A stretch of DNA of 64,000 nt from Paramoeba atlantica. Its lineage: Eukaryota > Discosea. Below the pieces are notes generated by a model that worked only from the letters and a program-made list of their open reading frames with translations, did not search any database and was not told the DNA's origin. The stretch spans positions 1 through 64,000 of the forward strand of contig CDRNVI010000207.1 of assembly GCA_977017575.1 (NCBI GenBank), read 5' to 3'. Shown in pieces: positions 9,343 to 20,702 of this stretch (the stretch's first letter is position 1; each line of letters starts with the position of its first letter). The position numbers and the translations under genes are program-made.

Positions 9343-11304
9343 TTATTTTGGTTGGAAGGGGGCTGTTGCTTGGCTGTGGATTCTTGAATTGAGTTCTGAT
9401 AAGTGGGCCATGAACTCCTTTGCTCTTTCATTTTGACCCAATTCTCGGAGCGCATTGACCATCAAAGAGTAGCACCTCATTAAACCAACGTGATCCTGAA
9501 TTTTGTGATTGTAATCGATTGCCTCTTGTAAAAGTTCGGTCGCTCTTTGAGGCTCTGAGGAAATTTTTAAGGCACCAAGATCACAAAGAGCCGACTTATA
9601 GATTTCTAGATCTCGATCTTGGCTCAATTCAAGAGCTTTCTGAAAATGACTTTCAGCATCTGACTCATTTCCAAGATCAAAATTGAGTTTTCCGAGATAT
9701 AAGCGCCCCATTCCTTCGAGCTCGGTCATTTGAGTAATTTCTGCCTTCTTTGTGAAAAAATCATGAGCTAGTTGAAGATGGGCACTTGCAATATCGAAAT
9801 TCTTCAAAATTCGGTGGAGATTCCCAACAAAGAGGAGGCACTTTGTTTGGAGAACAACCAATTCAAATTTTCGAGAAATCTTTTTTGTATGTGTCAGGGT
9901 GAGAACAATGATGGGATCCAAAAAAAGAACAAAAAAAGTCTCTTAACTGCTAATCCTTCTTGGTAATGGCGTAAGGCTTCGTCTTTAAGATTTAAGAATT
10001 CTTTGATCTGACCCATTTTACAATGCGATTCAATTTGACAAGAAGCGAGTTGACATTTGATCACAAAATCCAACGCCTTCTGATGTTGTTCAATCGCAGT
10101 TTCAAACTGATCTGTATGGTTTTTTTTTGTTGAGAGAGAGATAAAAATCAAATTTGAGAAAAAAGAGATAAACTTAATTTGACTGAACAGTCAGCAACGA
10201 GAGTCATTCCTTCCCAGCAGGGTCGATTTTGGAAGAATCTTTTGCTTTCTGCAGCATACTTCTCAAACTCGCTTTTGGCGCTCTTGTATCGTTTTCTTTT
10301 CATCACCTAAAAAAATTATAGATTAAAATCTTTTTTCATTTCTTTCTATTTTCTTTTCTTTCTTCTCAGCATCGTCATACCACATCCCCAAGAACACGAA
10401 GAGTGTGCAAGTATTCCTCCAAATAATTTTGGCCAGTGACAACGTTTTTGTAGTGCTGAGCTGCTACTCTTAAATGCTCTTCAGCCTATTCGAAAAAAAA
10501 GGGGTTTTAAGAGATAAAAATTCCTCCAATTGCAAGAACAAAGAAAAAGAAACTTGGTCAAAATCACCAATACTCCCAAGAATAATTCCGTATTGTGAAT
10601 TGATTTTTCCAGAGAGCCCGTGATCGACTGGCTCAACCTGGTCTGCCAATTGTAAACATGAGATAAACACTCTCTTTGCTTCCGGAATATTATTCTCTGC
10701 TGCGTATCTCTATTATGACAGGGGAGCATAATTTTGTGTCAATAACCATCCTGGAACAAAAAAAAAAGAGAAGAAGGAGGAATTCAAACCCTTCCTTGAA
10801 TTTGAAGCTCATAAGCCTTCGTCAATTGCTCAAAGGTTTTTTTTCTCTGTTTTTCTATTTCTTGTTTCTCAACCTCAGACTGCTTTTGCGTGTGTTTTGC
10901 TTTTTTTTCTTTCATCCTACAGGAAAAAAAAAAACTCAATGCCTGCAACCAAAAAATTATGAAAAAAAAGAAAAAAAACCAAAAATCCTTTACCTCAACA
11001 TGAATTTCGCTTCATCTTCTTTCAATCCACCTTTTTGGCAAACCAACATAATAAGTGGACCAACAACCATTTGGTGCTCAGTATCACCAAGACTTTCATA
11101 AATATCGAAAGCTTTGGAGAGACATTTCAAGGAACCCTGATAATTCTGTGATTGAAAATGAAGCCGCCCTTCTTCACAAAGCTCTTTTGCTCGATCATTT
11201 TCAGGTGAAGTTGCAGAAGAAAGAAAGCGATTAATTGACCCAACCCTTGATTGGGAAGCGAAAACTCTTGCTGATCGGGAGACTAAACAAGGGAGACGGG
11301 ACAT
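9343..11304 (-). CDS. TPR-repeat protein with mitochondrial-type presequence
   Basis: Seven exons: 11304-10994, 10916-10790, 10709-10554, 10485-10381, 10306-10174, 10111-9948, 9879-9343; 1533 nt, 510 residues plus TAA, all phases consistent. The N-terminus MSRLPCLVSRSARVFASQ...RFLSSAT is rich in Arg, Ser and Ala with no acidic residue, as in mitochondrial targeting peptides, with a likely cleavage near RFLSS. The rest is a chain of helix pairs of about 34-40 residues with TPR spacing (e.g. ETAIEQHQKALDFVIKC; DAESHFQKALELSQD), plus a charged coiled segment near residues 105-140 (KEKKAKHTQKQSEVEKQEIE). Probably a matrix or inner-membrane adaptor; no named orthologue recognised. It lies in tandem upstream of the aldehyde dehydrogenase gene (160 bp to its ATG). 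Confidence 0.85.
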
Positions 11305-11900
11305 GGCCTGAGGAATTCCGTTTCCGTTTCTCTCGAAAAAAAATAGGGAACAAAACCACTCCAACCCTAATTTGGTGTTCTTTTGGTTCTCCTCTTTTGG
11401 TTTTTGGGTTTCCTTGGAGGCAACAAACGGAGATGCTGCAGGAGCAGCAGTTTCTTTTCTTTTCAAAGATGTGTTCCCCATCATGTCCAAGAAACAACAA
11501 AAAAGAAACAAAACAAAACAAGGTCATTTTTTTCCCAAAGAAGAGGGTTGAGAATCTGTCATCTTCACCGCAGAGTCTGCCGCTCAGGTGACTCAACCTC
11601 CTGCTTGATTGGTGCTGGTCAATCCCTGTGCGAGAAGAAGACCGAGAAAACAGCAGTATGAACTTTGGGAGTTTCTTTTGACGCCTTTTGACTTGTGCAA
11701 TGCCCACCACCAATAACAGTTTATTGAAACAGCCTTGAACAGCCTGCTTTGGCAATGTTGCTTTGCTTATTGATGGATCTTGTACTTTTATACAAGAATT
11801 TAAGTCACATCTTTGGCTCAGCGGTTTATATCTGTCTCTTGACCCTCACGACCCACCTACAGAAAGCAAAAAGGTAAGATAAGTCAAATTTGTTCTCTCA
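11305..11900. other. Upstream region of the TPR gene; border of the gene block
   Basis: No supported gene. The minus strand stays open upstream of the TPR start and includes a short frame beginning MGNTSLKRKETAAPAAS near 11480, which could be leader, an extra 5' exon or a small gene. CpG is frequent up to about 11.85 kb and scarce beyond, marking the edge of the gene block. Confidence 0.4.
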
Positions 11901-12914
11901 AGAAGCTCTGATGAAGCAAAACTTCTCAAAAGACATTTTGATGAGTGATACTTGGATGCCTCATCTGATTTTTCTAAGACTTTCTGTATTCATGTTGGCA
12001 TGAGTCAACATGAGTTGGGTGTGGTCCTCTGGACATTGAAGAACTTTAAACATAAACTCTGTGAGTGTGACCCAATTATCTTTTGTGATTGTGACCCAAT
12101 TGTCTTTTGTGATTGTGAGGCTTTAAAGACATTGTTTTTGTGTGGATCACAAAAAGTATGCCCTGTGACTGGGTTGCTTGAAGAAATCTTTGTTGAACAA
12201 TGAGGAAAGAGAACAAGGTTGAGGTTGTTGGCCAACAACCTCTGCTTGCTTTGTATTGAGGAGTAAATATGAAAGTGACTTGATCTAGCTGGTGTTGGAG
12301 GGATCTTAGTGGTAATGGGAGATCCTGTTGAGTTGAAGCCACTTTCTCAACATCTTTGTTGGTGTTGCAAGCACCCAGATGTGTACAACTTGTTGAAAAA
12401 CATGCTTTGTTTTATTTTTGAGATTATGTCAAATTCAAATTCCTCTGGAGGAGCTCTGGAAATTGGTGGAAATGGAAATATATTGAATAGTTGGTGTGAT
12501 GTTTTGGGAGGTGAGGAAGAGAAGGAGTGTTGGATTGAATATTTTGATAGAAAGTGTTTGAGATGTCATGAACACACTCATCAATTCAGTGATTTTGGAG
12601 GGGAGCTTTTTGAAAGTTGAAGAGAAAAGGGGAGAGAATTTCTCTCAAGAGAACAGCCCAATACTTTCTAATGATTTGGTTGATAGTATTGGTCACAGAA
12701 ATAGATTTGAGCTGGGGGGGTAGGGGGGTGTTGTCAAAGAACAAATGGTTCACTGCATTCTTGAATAAAGGAGTTGAGTCTTCTATGGAATAGTATGGAG
12801 ATAAAGACAAGAACAGAGAACAAGAACAAAGAACAAAGAAAGAACAAGCTTGGTTCAATGTCTTTTATCAAATGTGTTCCAAAAGCCAAAAAGAACAAAA
12901 GAAAGTTTACATTA
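11900..12914. other. Decayed, CpG-poor intergenic DNA
   Basis: Apart from the 24-bp tandem pair I see no gene. A 103-codon frame at 12309-12620 has Cys and His residues but no recognisable domain or splice context. Confidence 0.35.
12067..12114. repeat. 24-bp tandem duplication
   Basis: Two adjacent 24-bp units (GTGACCCAATTRTCTTTTGTG core) differ at one base, with a partial third unit after them. Minisatellite-like slip in decayed DNA. Confidence 0.8.
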
Positions 12915-12948
12915 CAGAATTTTTATATAGAGCTTATGTGTCAGCTTT

Positions 12949-13043
12949 TGCACAGGAGCTCTGTGCTCCTTGTGGATTGCAACAAAACAACAAAGTTGAT
13001 TTTAGTGCTTCAAATTTAGCATGCTTGTCCAAGTTGCACTTTT
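12949..13043. repeat. Dispersed repeat shared with 34,799-34,893
   Basis: About 95 bp starting TTGCACAGGAGCT match 34,799-34,893 in the same orientation at roughly 85-90%; the flanks differ at both ends. Fragment of an unidentified repeat family. Confidence 0.7.
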
Positions 13044-13089
13044 GCCATAACCAACACACATTGATTCCTCTTCTTGGAAATTTCATATT

Positions 13090-13200
13090 TGTGAAACACC
13101 TTTTCCCTTTCCTTTTCACAATTTCCTTTTCAATTTCCTTTCCAATTTCCTTTCTGATTTCCTTTTCCCAAATTGTTCTCCCAATTCCTTTTCCCCAACA
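13090..13200. repeat. Short pyrimidine tandem repeat
   Basis: Irregular 12-14-bp units built on AATTTCCTTTTC repeat about seven times. Confidence 0.65.
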
Positions 13201-13626
13201 AACATGCTTCCAAACCAAAGAGAATAAAACACAAACCAAGAGCAGATAACAACAATCACCCTTGTGCACCTGACAACACTGCAATTCAAACTCATATGCT
13301 CCCACCCACCACATTACAGAATTTTTGTATGGTCTGATGTGCCAAAAGATGATTGATTCTTTTCAAATATAAAACTTCAAAGTCCTTTTGTTTTCTAATA
13401 AAGAAAATACAAACTGATGTTCCATAAAACTTTTAGACTTCAAAAAGGTGTAGTACAGTTAGAAAATTTAGAGAAAAATGACTTTTCACAAACTTTTTGA
13501 CTTACCAAAAAGATTTTGCAGATGATCTTTTTACCTCTCTTTCACCACAGTTTTTTCAAACAAATAGTTCTTCTCACTGATCACCAATGAAAAGCTGACA
13601 CATAAGCTCTATATAAAAATTCCATA

Positions 13627-14304
13627 ATGACTCCCACCAACCATAACCACCACTTCCATAAAACTGCTGCTCTTAGAAACCCACCACCACCCCATCACCA
13701 AACCCTTTGTCTATTATTGTTGATTTTTGTCACCAGTCTGCAATGCTTATCATCTCCTGAAAGCTTACTTTTTTTTCTTTCTTTCTTTTTTTTATCCTAA
13801 TCTGAATTCTTTTATTTTCACACTTTTTGGCATAAATTTCTTCTTTTTTAGAGATTTAAGTTTTACAAACCTTGATCCTATCAAATAATTCTGGTTTCAC
13901 ACCAATGGACTTTTACAGTCACTAATCAATGCTCTCCTCAGCTGAGAAAGTTGTACACATGCAAACAAATTGAAACACTGCTTTCCATCTTGAGATGTTC
14001 AAAACATTCAAAAAAAAAAAAAGACAAATCACAACAGTGATTACCACTTACTCTGAATAAAACCAGTTGGATTCCTCAACCCAACATTCTGCTTGAACAA
14101 CAAACCATTGCAACAACTCAATTCATATTCATGGGCAATGAAATGTGTCAGGTTGTGAGAGTGTTTCAACTCTTGAAGATGCTTCTTGATTTGGTGTTGT
14201 TTTGTTGTTTCCTCTGTGTTTTCCCAATTAGGGAGTGTTTTGTTTTGCCCAAATTTGTGTTTTGTCATGAATTTGGTTTGTATTGCTTTTGTTGTGCTTT
14301 GAGC
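13627..14304. other. Decayed intergenic DNA
   Basis: AT-rich with TG/CA excess. No gene, RNA or repeat boundary that I can support. Confidence 0.3.
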
Positions 14305-14319
14305 AGAAGTTGTAGAAAA

Positions 14320-14742
14320 ATAAGGGTTGGTGCCTGTAGTTTAGTCATAAATTCAACTATGTCCAACCTTGGGGGGGCAAGTTCAAATCCCAGTTTTTCA
14401 ATATTTTAGGAAATTTTTCTGGTGCTGTAAAGTGATTTGATTGGAGTGAGGAGCTTTTGAAGAAGTGTGAAAATTGGAACAGGTTACATCTCAGCCCTAT
14501 CTGCTAAAAAGTTGAGGATAAATTCCTTTGGAAGGAGCTTTGGATTATTCTCCCTTCTGATGTGCATTCTCCAGCCTGAACTTGCAGAAGTTCTAAAGTT
14601 CAGCATAAAGACTGACTGAACTAAGCTGAAGTTTAAAACTTCACCTCTTGTTAGAGGTTAAAAACAAACATAATTTAATGTAATTCAAATGGCTTAAATT
14701 AAGAACTACTAATTGAATAAAGTCTGCCTCAAAAAGAAAAAA
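14320..14742 (+). mobile_element. SINE-1 copy 1, full length, tRNA-derived
   Basis: Begins GGTTGGTGCCTGTAGTTTAG, where TGTAGTTTAGTC is a polymerase III A box and AGTTCAAATCC the B box. Then come a body with CCCTATCTGCTAAAAAG and a tail AATTGAATAAAGTCTGCCTC followed by an A-rich end. Flanked by a perfect 15-bp target duplication, AGAAGTTGTAGAAAA, at 14305-14319 and 14743-14757. Non-autonomous; needs a partner LINE, none of which is seen here. Confidence 0.93.
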
Positions 14743-14759
14743 AGAAGTTGTAGAAAACA

Positions 14760-15372
14760 TAGTAAATTTAAGAAATTTAAACTGATCTGTTTCTTTGTTC
14801 TGTTTGTATTATTAGTAGAGATGCACCACTCTGTACTTTTTTTCAGAAGTTCACTCCACTTCTGTGTTTTGGTTCTTTTTCCATTTATTTTCAGTTGTAC
14901 ATTAGCCACAAGTGATGATATTTCTACATTGCCCTATCTTCAAGAGGGAACATTTTGGTTGGGTCTTCTTGCAAGGATGTGAGAAGATGTGAGGGAGAGA
15001 AACTTTAATTATATTCTTCCCTGGGTAATGTTCTTCCTATTATTCTCCTTGAATGTGTGATATGGGATTTTTTGTTTTTGGAAGAGAACAGAAGATAGTC
15101 ATTGTCAAATGAATTTTCTACCTAATGTGAGCATTGGGAGACCTCATTTAGAAAATAGTGGTGTAGGTAGGCCATGGCAGACAAGCAGTCTGACAGCTCT
15201 ATATGATGGAGATGTGGTTGTATGACCAGTTTCTGCTTGGAACACAGACAGGGAGAGGAGTCATCTTCAGGCTGATGAGCAAGAAGTATCCAATTCCCAG
15301 GATGCAGCATTGAGAAGAACTCTGTCTCAGATGACACAGGAGATGGAGGATCATAGTTGAACTTTTAAGACC
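14760..15372. other. Intergenic or upstream region of a Gypsy fossil
   Basis: No supported gene. Probably degenerate 5' part of the element that follows. Confidence 0.3.
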
Positions 15373-15930
15373 ATGAAGGGTCTTTTGAAGTTAAATACAC
15401 CATGTGATGATGTTGAAAAACTTTTGTTTTTTCAGAGTGATTTCTACTGGAAAATGAGAAATAATGTTGAAGACAGGAGTCTTTGGCATTGTTACTTGTT
15501 TGAAGCAATTTCTGGAGATTCAAAGTTAAGTCTTCAGAGAATGGATTACTCTACTATGGGTGTTTCAAATATTATTACATTTTTGTTTCAAGATAATCTT
15601 GGTGCTGAGTGGCAAAAAAAAATTTGTGTAGCTGCAAGGAACATGAAACAAAAGCCTTCTGAGAGGATCAAGCCATTTATGAATTGGCTTGAGATGTATT
15701 TAGAGGTATTGAATATAGAACTTGATTTGGCTGATGTGAAAAGTATTCTGTATCATGCTCTGCTTCTAAAATATTGTGATGTTTTTGAAAGTAAGTTTGA
15801 AAATTTTAATCTTAATGAAACACCTTGGTGTTCTCTAGAAGAATATGGTTTTTAGGCAAAATTGTTTCACAGTTTTGCAAATGTGGGTTCTGGTTCTGAG
15901 AGCTTGAGGAAGTGTTATTATTGTGGAAAA

Positions 15931-16459
15931 TGTTAGAATATCAGTATTCTTGGTTTGAAGAATGTTTGACTTAATGGAGAACATCATTTGTGAATTCTAT
16001 GATCACAAGTTGTGCTATCCTGAAGCGCCTCATCTTCCTCTTTCGGATGGTGCTAGTTCCATCTGAATCTGACAACTACACACCGAGATATTAATCAATC
16101 ATTGAATTGTGCCTTCAAGAATACCTTTGCCCTATTTCAGACCCAATTTGATTGCATAGTGTATTCTCCATATTCTGATCTTTCAGCCCGTGAATTTATT
16201 TGTGCTGACATCATCTGTTGTTCCCTTCCTTAAACTTGTTGTGTCTTTGTGTCTCTTACATGTGCTTTTATTTGTGTGTGTTTCTTTGCTTTTGCACTTG
16301 GTGTCACATTGACAAAATGTGTGCTTGAAATCTGTTCGTAAATAAACGCGTGAGAGACTTTGTTTTTTTTCACATTCCCAGCTCTCGCCATGGAATGAAG
16401 TTTGCACCTTTCTTTTCTTTTCTCAGCAATCTTCTTCCACCAAACCCCACCACTTGACA
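15931..16459 (+). mobile_element. Solo LTR of Copia family C1
   Basis: 529 bp, from TGTTAGAATATCAG to CACTTGACA, flanked by the 5-bp duplication GAAAA (15926-15930 and 16460-16464). Homologous in inverted orientation to the LTR at 20,703-21,227. It sits inside the Gag region of G1. A solo LTR is the usual product of LTR-LTR recombination. Confidence 0.9.
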
Positions 16460-16999
16460 GAAAACATGGTCATGTTTGAAGCAATTGTCCATCTCAAAGA
16501 TTGAAGAGTTCATCTGAGAAAATTTCATCTAAGAGAGTTTCATCTGAGAAAAGAGTGTCTTATGAGAAACAAACTTTATTACAAAAAGGGAAATGTTTTA
16601 ACTGTTGAAAAACTGGACATATGATGAGAGATTGTCCTGAAAAGAAGTCAATGATTGATTTGGGGGGTGGAAACTCTCTGGTAGATTTGTCAAATTATTT
16701 GAAAGAAAAATCTAACTATGATTTGTTCTTGAGTGAGGCTGAACTTGCTTTTGAGAAATTTGATAGCAGTATTTCTATTTGTTCTCCACCTGATGATATG
16801 AAAGTTTATATTCCTGTAACCACACAGGGGTGGGCTCAAGCTGCACTTGCAGTCAAGGCAATTTGTGGGTTTGAATCAGACTGCTGGAGAGGTTTCAACA
16901 CCCTGAAAGTTAGCTGATGTTATTGCCCACCTTAACTCACAAACAGTCTCAACTTGACTTTCTTCCATTGTCCAAACTTTCAACCATTAAAAAAAAAAC

Positions 17000-17150
17000 C
17001 AAAAAAAACATTGATTGTTGAAAAAATAACTTCAACAGTTGAAAAAAAACAACAAAGATTTTGATTGTTAAAAAAAAACCAAGAAAAACATCAACCATCA
17101 AAAAAATAATTTCAACAGTCAAAAAAAAATAAAAAAAAATCAACCATTGA
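17000..17150. repeat. Degenerate A-rich repeats with CAACAGT/CAACCAT cores
   Basis: Two to three diverged units alternate poly-A runs with TTCAACAGT or TCAACCAT cores inside the left arm. Confidence 0.5.
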
Positions 17151-17629
17151 AGGTTTCTAAAAGGGAGGAATTTTCCTATTTTTTTTTTGAAAAATTCTGG
17201 GCCAGAGTTTTGGGTGAGGGTGAAATCCAAAGTTTTTTCGTTTTGAAATGAAAAAATTTCAAAAAATTCAAAAAATTTCAAAAAAAATAAATTTTTTATT
17301 TTGACTAAAAAAACAAAAATAAAAAGGAAGAGAATTCAATATTTTGAATTGATGAATGCCACTTAAGAGATCTTCATACCCATCATTTTCTTCTACAGAA
17401 CAAATGGGAAAAGGTGATAAAATCTTGTTTAGAAGAGGATGAAGAGGAGAAAGTTGGATTCTATGATTCATCAAATAATAAACAATTAACAGAACAATAA
17501 TTTACATCCCTGCACTTGAAGAAAAAGAAACAGTGGTTGCCTGAAAAGTGTGCACCAACCCAAAAAAAATCTCAATCAATCCTCTCAAATTCACTGTCTG
17601 GCAATCATCCTTTCAAAACAAACACATCA

Positions 17630-17870
17630 AGGAACTGAAAGAAAAAACAAAACAAAAAACAAAATAAAAAAACACAAAAGCAAACACACACAAACAAAAA
17701 CAAAACAAAAAAGAAATAAAAAAAAAACAATCAAACAAAAGAATAAACAAACAAAAGCAAACACACAAACAAAAACAAAACAAAAGAAAAACCAAAAAAA
17801 AACAATCAAACAAAAGAACAAACAAACAAAAACAAAAGAAAAACTGAAAGAACAGAACTGAACAGAAAAA
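17630..17870. repeat. CAAAA-type low-complexity tract
   Basis: About 240 bp of irregular (CAAAA)n and (CACAAA)n. Long frames on both strands here are compositional artefacts. Confidence 0.85.
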
Positions 17871-18426
17871 ATGAAAAAAAACACGCTCCTCCCCCAAGTA
17901 AGGTGCCAAGTCTTTTCATTTTTTTCTTTTCAAAGAAAGACAGCAAGAAAAAAATCATAATATTTTTGTGTGACAGAGTTTTGTTTTTTTTTTTGCTTTT
18001 TCTGTTCACATTCACGTTCCCCTTCTTGGTTTTCTTGTTTTTTTTTTTTTTTCTGGTTAATTTGTTTTTTTTTTATTTTTAGTTGAATAAATTGTTATTT
18101 ATGACTCTCTTGGGGGTTGTGGAGTTTCTGCTTTTGAGGTTTCTTTTTTTTTTCAATTTCTCCCCTCTCTCTCCCTTTCTCTTTTTTCCTTTCTTTTCAA
18201 ACTGAAACACCTTTTTAGAAAATCAAAAAAATGTTCTCAAAATGGAAGAAACTGAAGAAAGCAACCTGTGTTGAGGTAATATGTAACAGCCAAGAGGTAA
18301 TATCTCCAATCAAGAGGTAATATGTTCCAGCCAAGAGGTTTTTACATTTCTTTGATTGTTTTTCTTTCCATCTTATGAATGAAAAGCAAAATGCAACTGA
18401 GTGTGGAATTTTTTTATTAGCTTTTT

Positions 18427-18846
18427 TTTTTTTTCTTTTTGAGGCAGACTTTATTCAATTAGTAGTTCTTAATCTAAGCCATTTGAATTACATTAAATTA
18501 TGTTTGTTTTTAACCTCTAACGAGAGGTGAAGTTTTAAACTTCAGCTTAGTTCAGTCAGTCTTTATGCTGAACTTTAGAACTTCTGCAAGTTCAGGCTGG
18601 AGGATGCACATCAGAAGGGAGAATAATCCAAAGTTCCTTCCAAGGGAATTTACCCTCAACTTTTTAGCAGACAGGGCTGAGATGTAACCTGTTCCGATTT
18701 TCACACTTCTTCAAGAGCTCCTCACTTCAATCAAATCACTCTACAGCACCAGAAAAATTTTCTATAATATCGAAAAACTGGGATTTGAATTCGCCCCCCT
18801 GGTGTTGGACATAGTCGAATTTACGACTAAACTACAGGCGCCAACC
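18427..18846 (-). mobile_element. SINE-1 copy 2, full length, CpG-rich
   Basis: Reverse complement begins GGTTGGCGCCTGTAGTTTAG. It keeps CpGs (GGCGCC, TCGTAAATTCGAC, GGGCGAATTC) that are TG or CA in other copies, so it is the youngest or least decayed. Target duplication close to TTTTTATTAGCTTTT on both sides. Confidence 0.9.
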
Positions 18847-20702
18847 AAATTTTTATTATTAGCTTTTTGCTATTGTTTGCCTTTGAGATTCCACTCAAAA
18901 ATTTTGTTTAAAACATGCACCATTCTTAGAAGGAAGGTATTTGTGGAGTTGATAACACAAAAGATTATTCCACCATAAACCTCCCTCCAGTTCAATTTCA
19001 GCAACCTTTTTATTTCCATTTTTCTCTTTTTTTTGTTTGAAAAAAAACTTTCATTTTCCATTTCAATCTCATTTTCAAAATTTTGAATTTTTTTTTCAAA
19101 ACAAAAAAACTTTGAGTTTCACCCTCACCCAAAACTCTGGCCCAGAGTTTTGTGAAAAAAAAAAAAACATAAAAAAGTTGGTTTTTTCAGGTTTTTTAGA
19201 AACCCTCATTAAAAAAAAAGTGTTTTTTTTTTGTGTTTTTTTTCAACCACTGAAAAACAAAGCTGCCACTGGTTTTTCCTCTCCAGAACTGAAAGAAAGG
19301 TTGAAAAGAGTGTTTGAGAGTGAGTTTTGAGGTGTTTTTTGAAGAAAAAAAAAAGAATTTGTTTCTTTTTTCACTTTTTTATCATCAAATGAATTTACAG
19401 TAAGAAATCTCTTTCTGTTTGGATCAATCAACAAAACAGGTTCTTTTTTTTCCTTCCACAACATCATTATCTTCAACTTCAACACCAATCTTTTCTTTCA
19501 AATCAAACAATTTAATCATCAAAAGAATAACAAATACACACTTTTTTTCCTTTTTCCTTTTCTTTTTTGTTTTATTTCTTTAACCTTCACCATCCTCATT
19601 CAACCAAAAAACAAACAAATCAAAAGAGAGACCACAAGAGTGAACACATGAATATAACATCAGATTTTTTTTTTGAAGGCTCAAAAGGAATATCTAAAGT
19701 CACTTCAGCCCCAAAAAATGCCATGATTGCAAGTGCAGCTTGAGCTCACCCCTGTGTGTGGGGTCAAGAAAAATCTCTGGATGTTTGGACAATTTTTAAC
19801 CCAGTGATGATGATTTCATGTTGTAACTATAATTTATGGAAAGGTTTGGAGGGTGAAGTTGGAATAGGTAAAACTAGCATGATGGGGATTGGGGGTAAAT
19901 CATTTAATTTAATGAAATTTAAATGGGTTTACAGGTATACTCTTACCTATCAAGTGAAAATTAAAATCTGGAGGAATGTTATGTTGGGTGGAAATTGAAT
20001 TGTACTCAATTGAGATGATGCTAAGGAATTAGGAGTCTCAGTTGAAGGTGTTCATTCAGTTTTTCCCTCTCAAAAAATAATTTCCTTTAGGGATGATCAT
20101 GTTTGGTGTGAAGAGGAGGAAGTTTCTGTAGATGAGACCCAGTGAGAGAAAGAGAAGGTTGATATACTTCTTCAAAGTGTTGAAAGTGCTTTGAATGCAA
20201 ATGCTAAGCTTCCAACAAGCAGTTTTTGTAATTTGATTAATTTAGAATTTCAAGTTGTTCTTAGAGATTCTAATCCTGTGTATACTCAACAGTATCCAAT
20301 TCCCCAAGATATTCAGCCTGCAGTTCACCAAAGAATCAAAGAATGGGTGGACAATGGTTGGGTTAAGAAGTGGGATAAGAATTCAAAAAATGTTTGGAAT
20401 TCTCCTCTCCTGGCAGTGCCAAAACAATTTGGTGGTGTGAATGAGGCTAATGATATAAGATTGTGTAATAATTTGTGAAAAGTTAATTCAAAATCAAAGG
20501 AACCAATTTATACTTTGCCAACACCTGTCAAAATGTTTAGAACAGTTGGTGGTGTGAAATTTTTCACTGAGATTGATTTGTTTAGTGCTTACCACCATAT
20601 TAAAGTGGAGGAAGATAGTCAACCTCTGCTTGGTTTTGTCAATCCTCAAGGAATTCAGTATGTTTGGATGAGATTACCTTTTGGTCCCAAAGGTGTAGTT
20701 AC

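Larger units (their letters stand above)
12915..13624. mobile_element. MITE-like element with 35-bp terminal inverted repeats
   Basis: The left end (CAGAATTTTTATATAGAGCT onward) and the reverse complement of the right end (TGGAATTTTTATATAGAGCT onward) match for 33 bp after two end mismatches. Both ends abut a TA dinucleotide (12913-12914 and 13625-13626), the duplication expected for Tc1/mariner-type transposition. The 710-bp interior has no transposase. A third, diverged copy of the end starts near 13314. The interior also contains a segment shared with 34.8 kb. A chance arrangement of two solo fragments remains possible. Confidence 0.45.
16822..19770. mobile_element. Inserted segment bounded by inverted repeats
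   Basis: The outer arms share CTCAAGCTGCACTTGCA in opposite orientation (about 16,825-16,865 and 19,712-19,765). An inner pair around CCAGAGTTTTGGGTGAGGGT lies at about 17,150-17,280 and 19,060-19,205, also inverted. It splits fossil G1 and itself carries a SINE-1 copy. An 81-codon minus-strand frame at 19,243-19,488 is unassigned. Clear target duplications were not found, so it may be a long-TIR DNA transposon or a rearrangement. Confidence 0.45.
15373..20702 (+). mobile_element. Ty3/Gypsy-like fossil G1, nested and truncated
   Basis: Gag-like region from 15373, a zinc-knuckle region near 16.6 kb, a protease-like stretch, and reverse transcriptase at about 20.2-20.7 kb (FFTEIDLFSAYHHI, then RLPFGPKG). 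It is interrupted by a solo Copia LTR at 15,931-16,459, by the 16.8-19.8 kb segment, and on the right by the Copia element at 20,703. No LTR of its own is in view. Broken, with several lesions besides the insertions; older than the elements inserted in it. Confidence 0.75.

Noticed and set aside
11305-11755. Extra minus-strand gene or extended TPR N-terminus upstream of 11304
   Set aside because: The frame is open by chance composition. The presequence-like MSRLPCLVSRSARV at 11304 is a better start, and no splice pair supports an upstream exon.
12309-12620. 103-codon Cys/His-containing frame as a zinc protein
   Set aside because: Lies in CpG-poor decayed DNA, has no regular Cys/His spacing, and no splice or promoter context.
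14320-14400. SINE heads as functional tRNA genes
   Set aside because: A and B boxes are present but the acceptor stem cannot pair, and the sequence runs into the SINE body. They are tRNA-derived promoters only.
17550-18015. Long frames rich in Lys/Gln/Thr or Phe/Cys
   Set aside because: Both strands are open because of (CAAAA)n composition; not protein coding.
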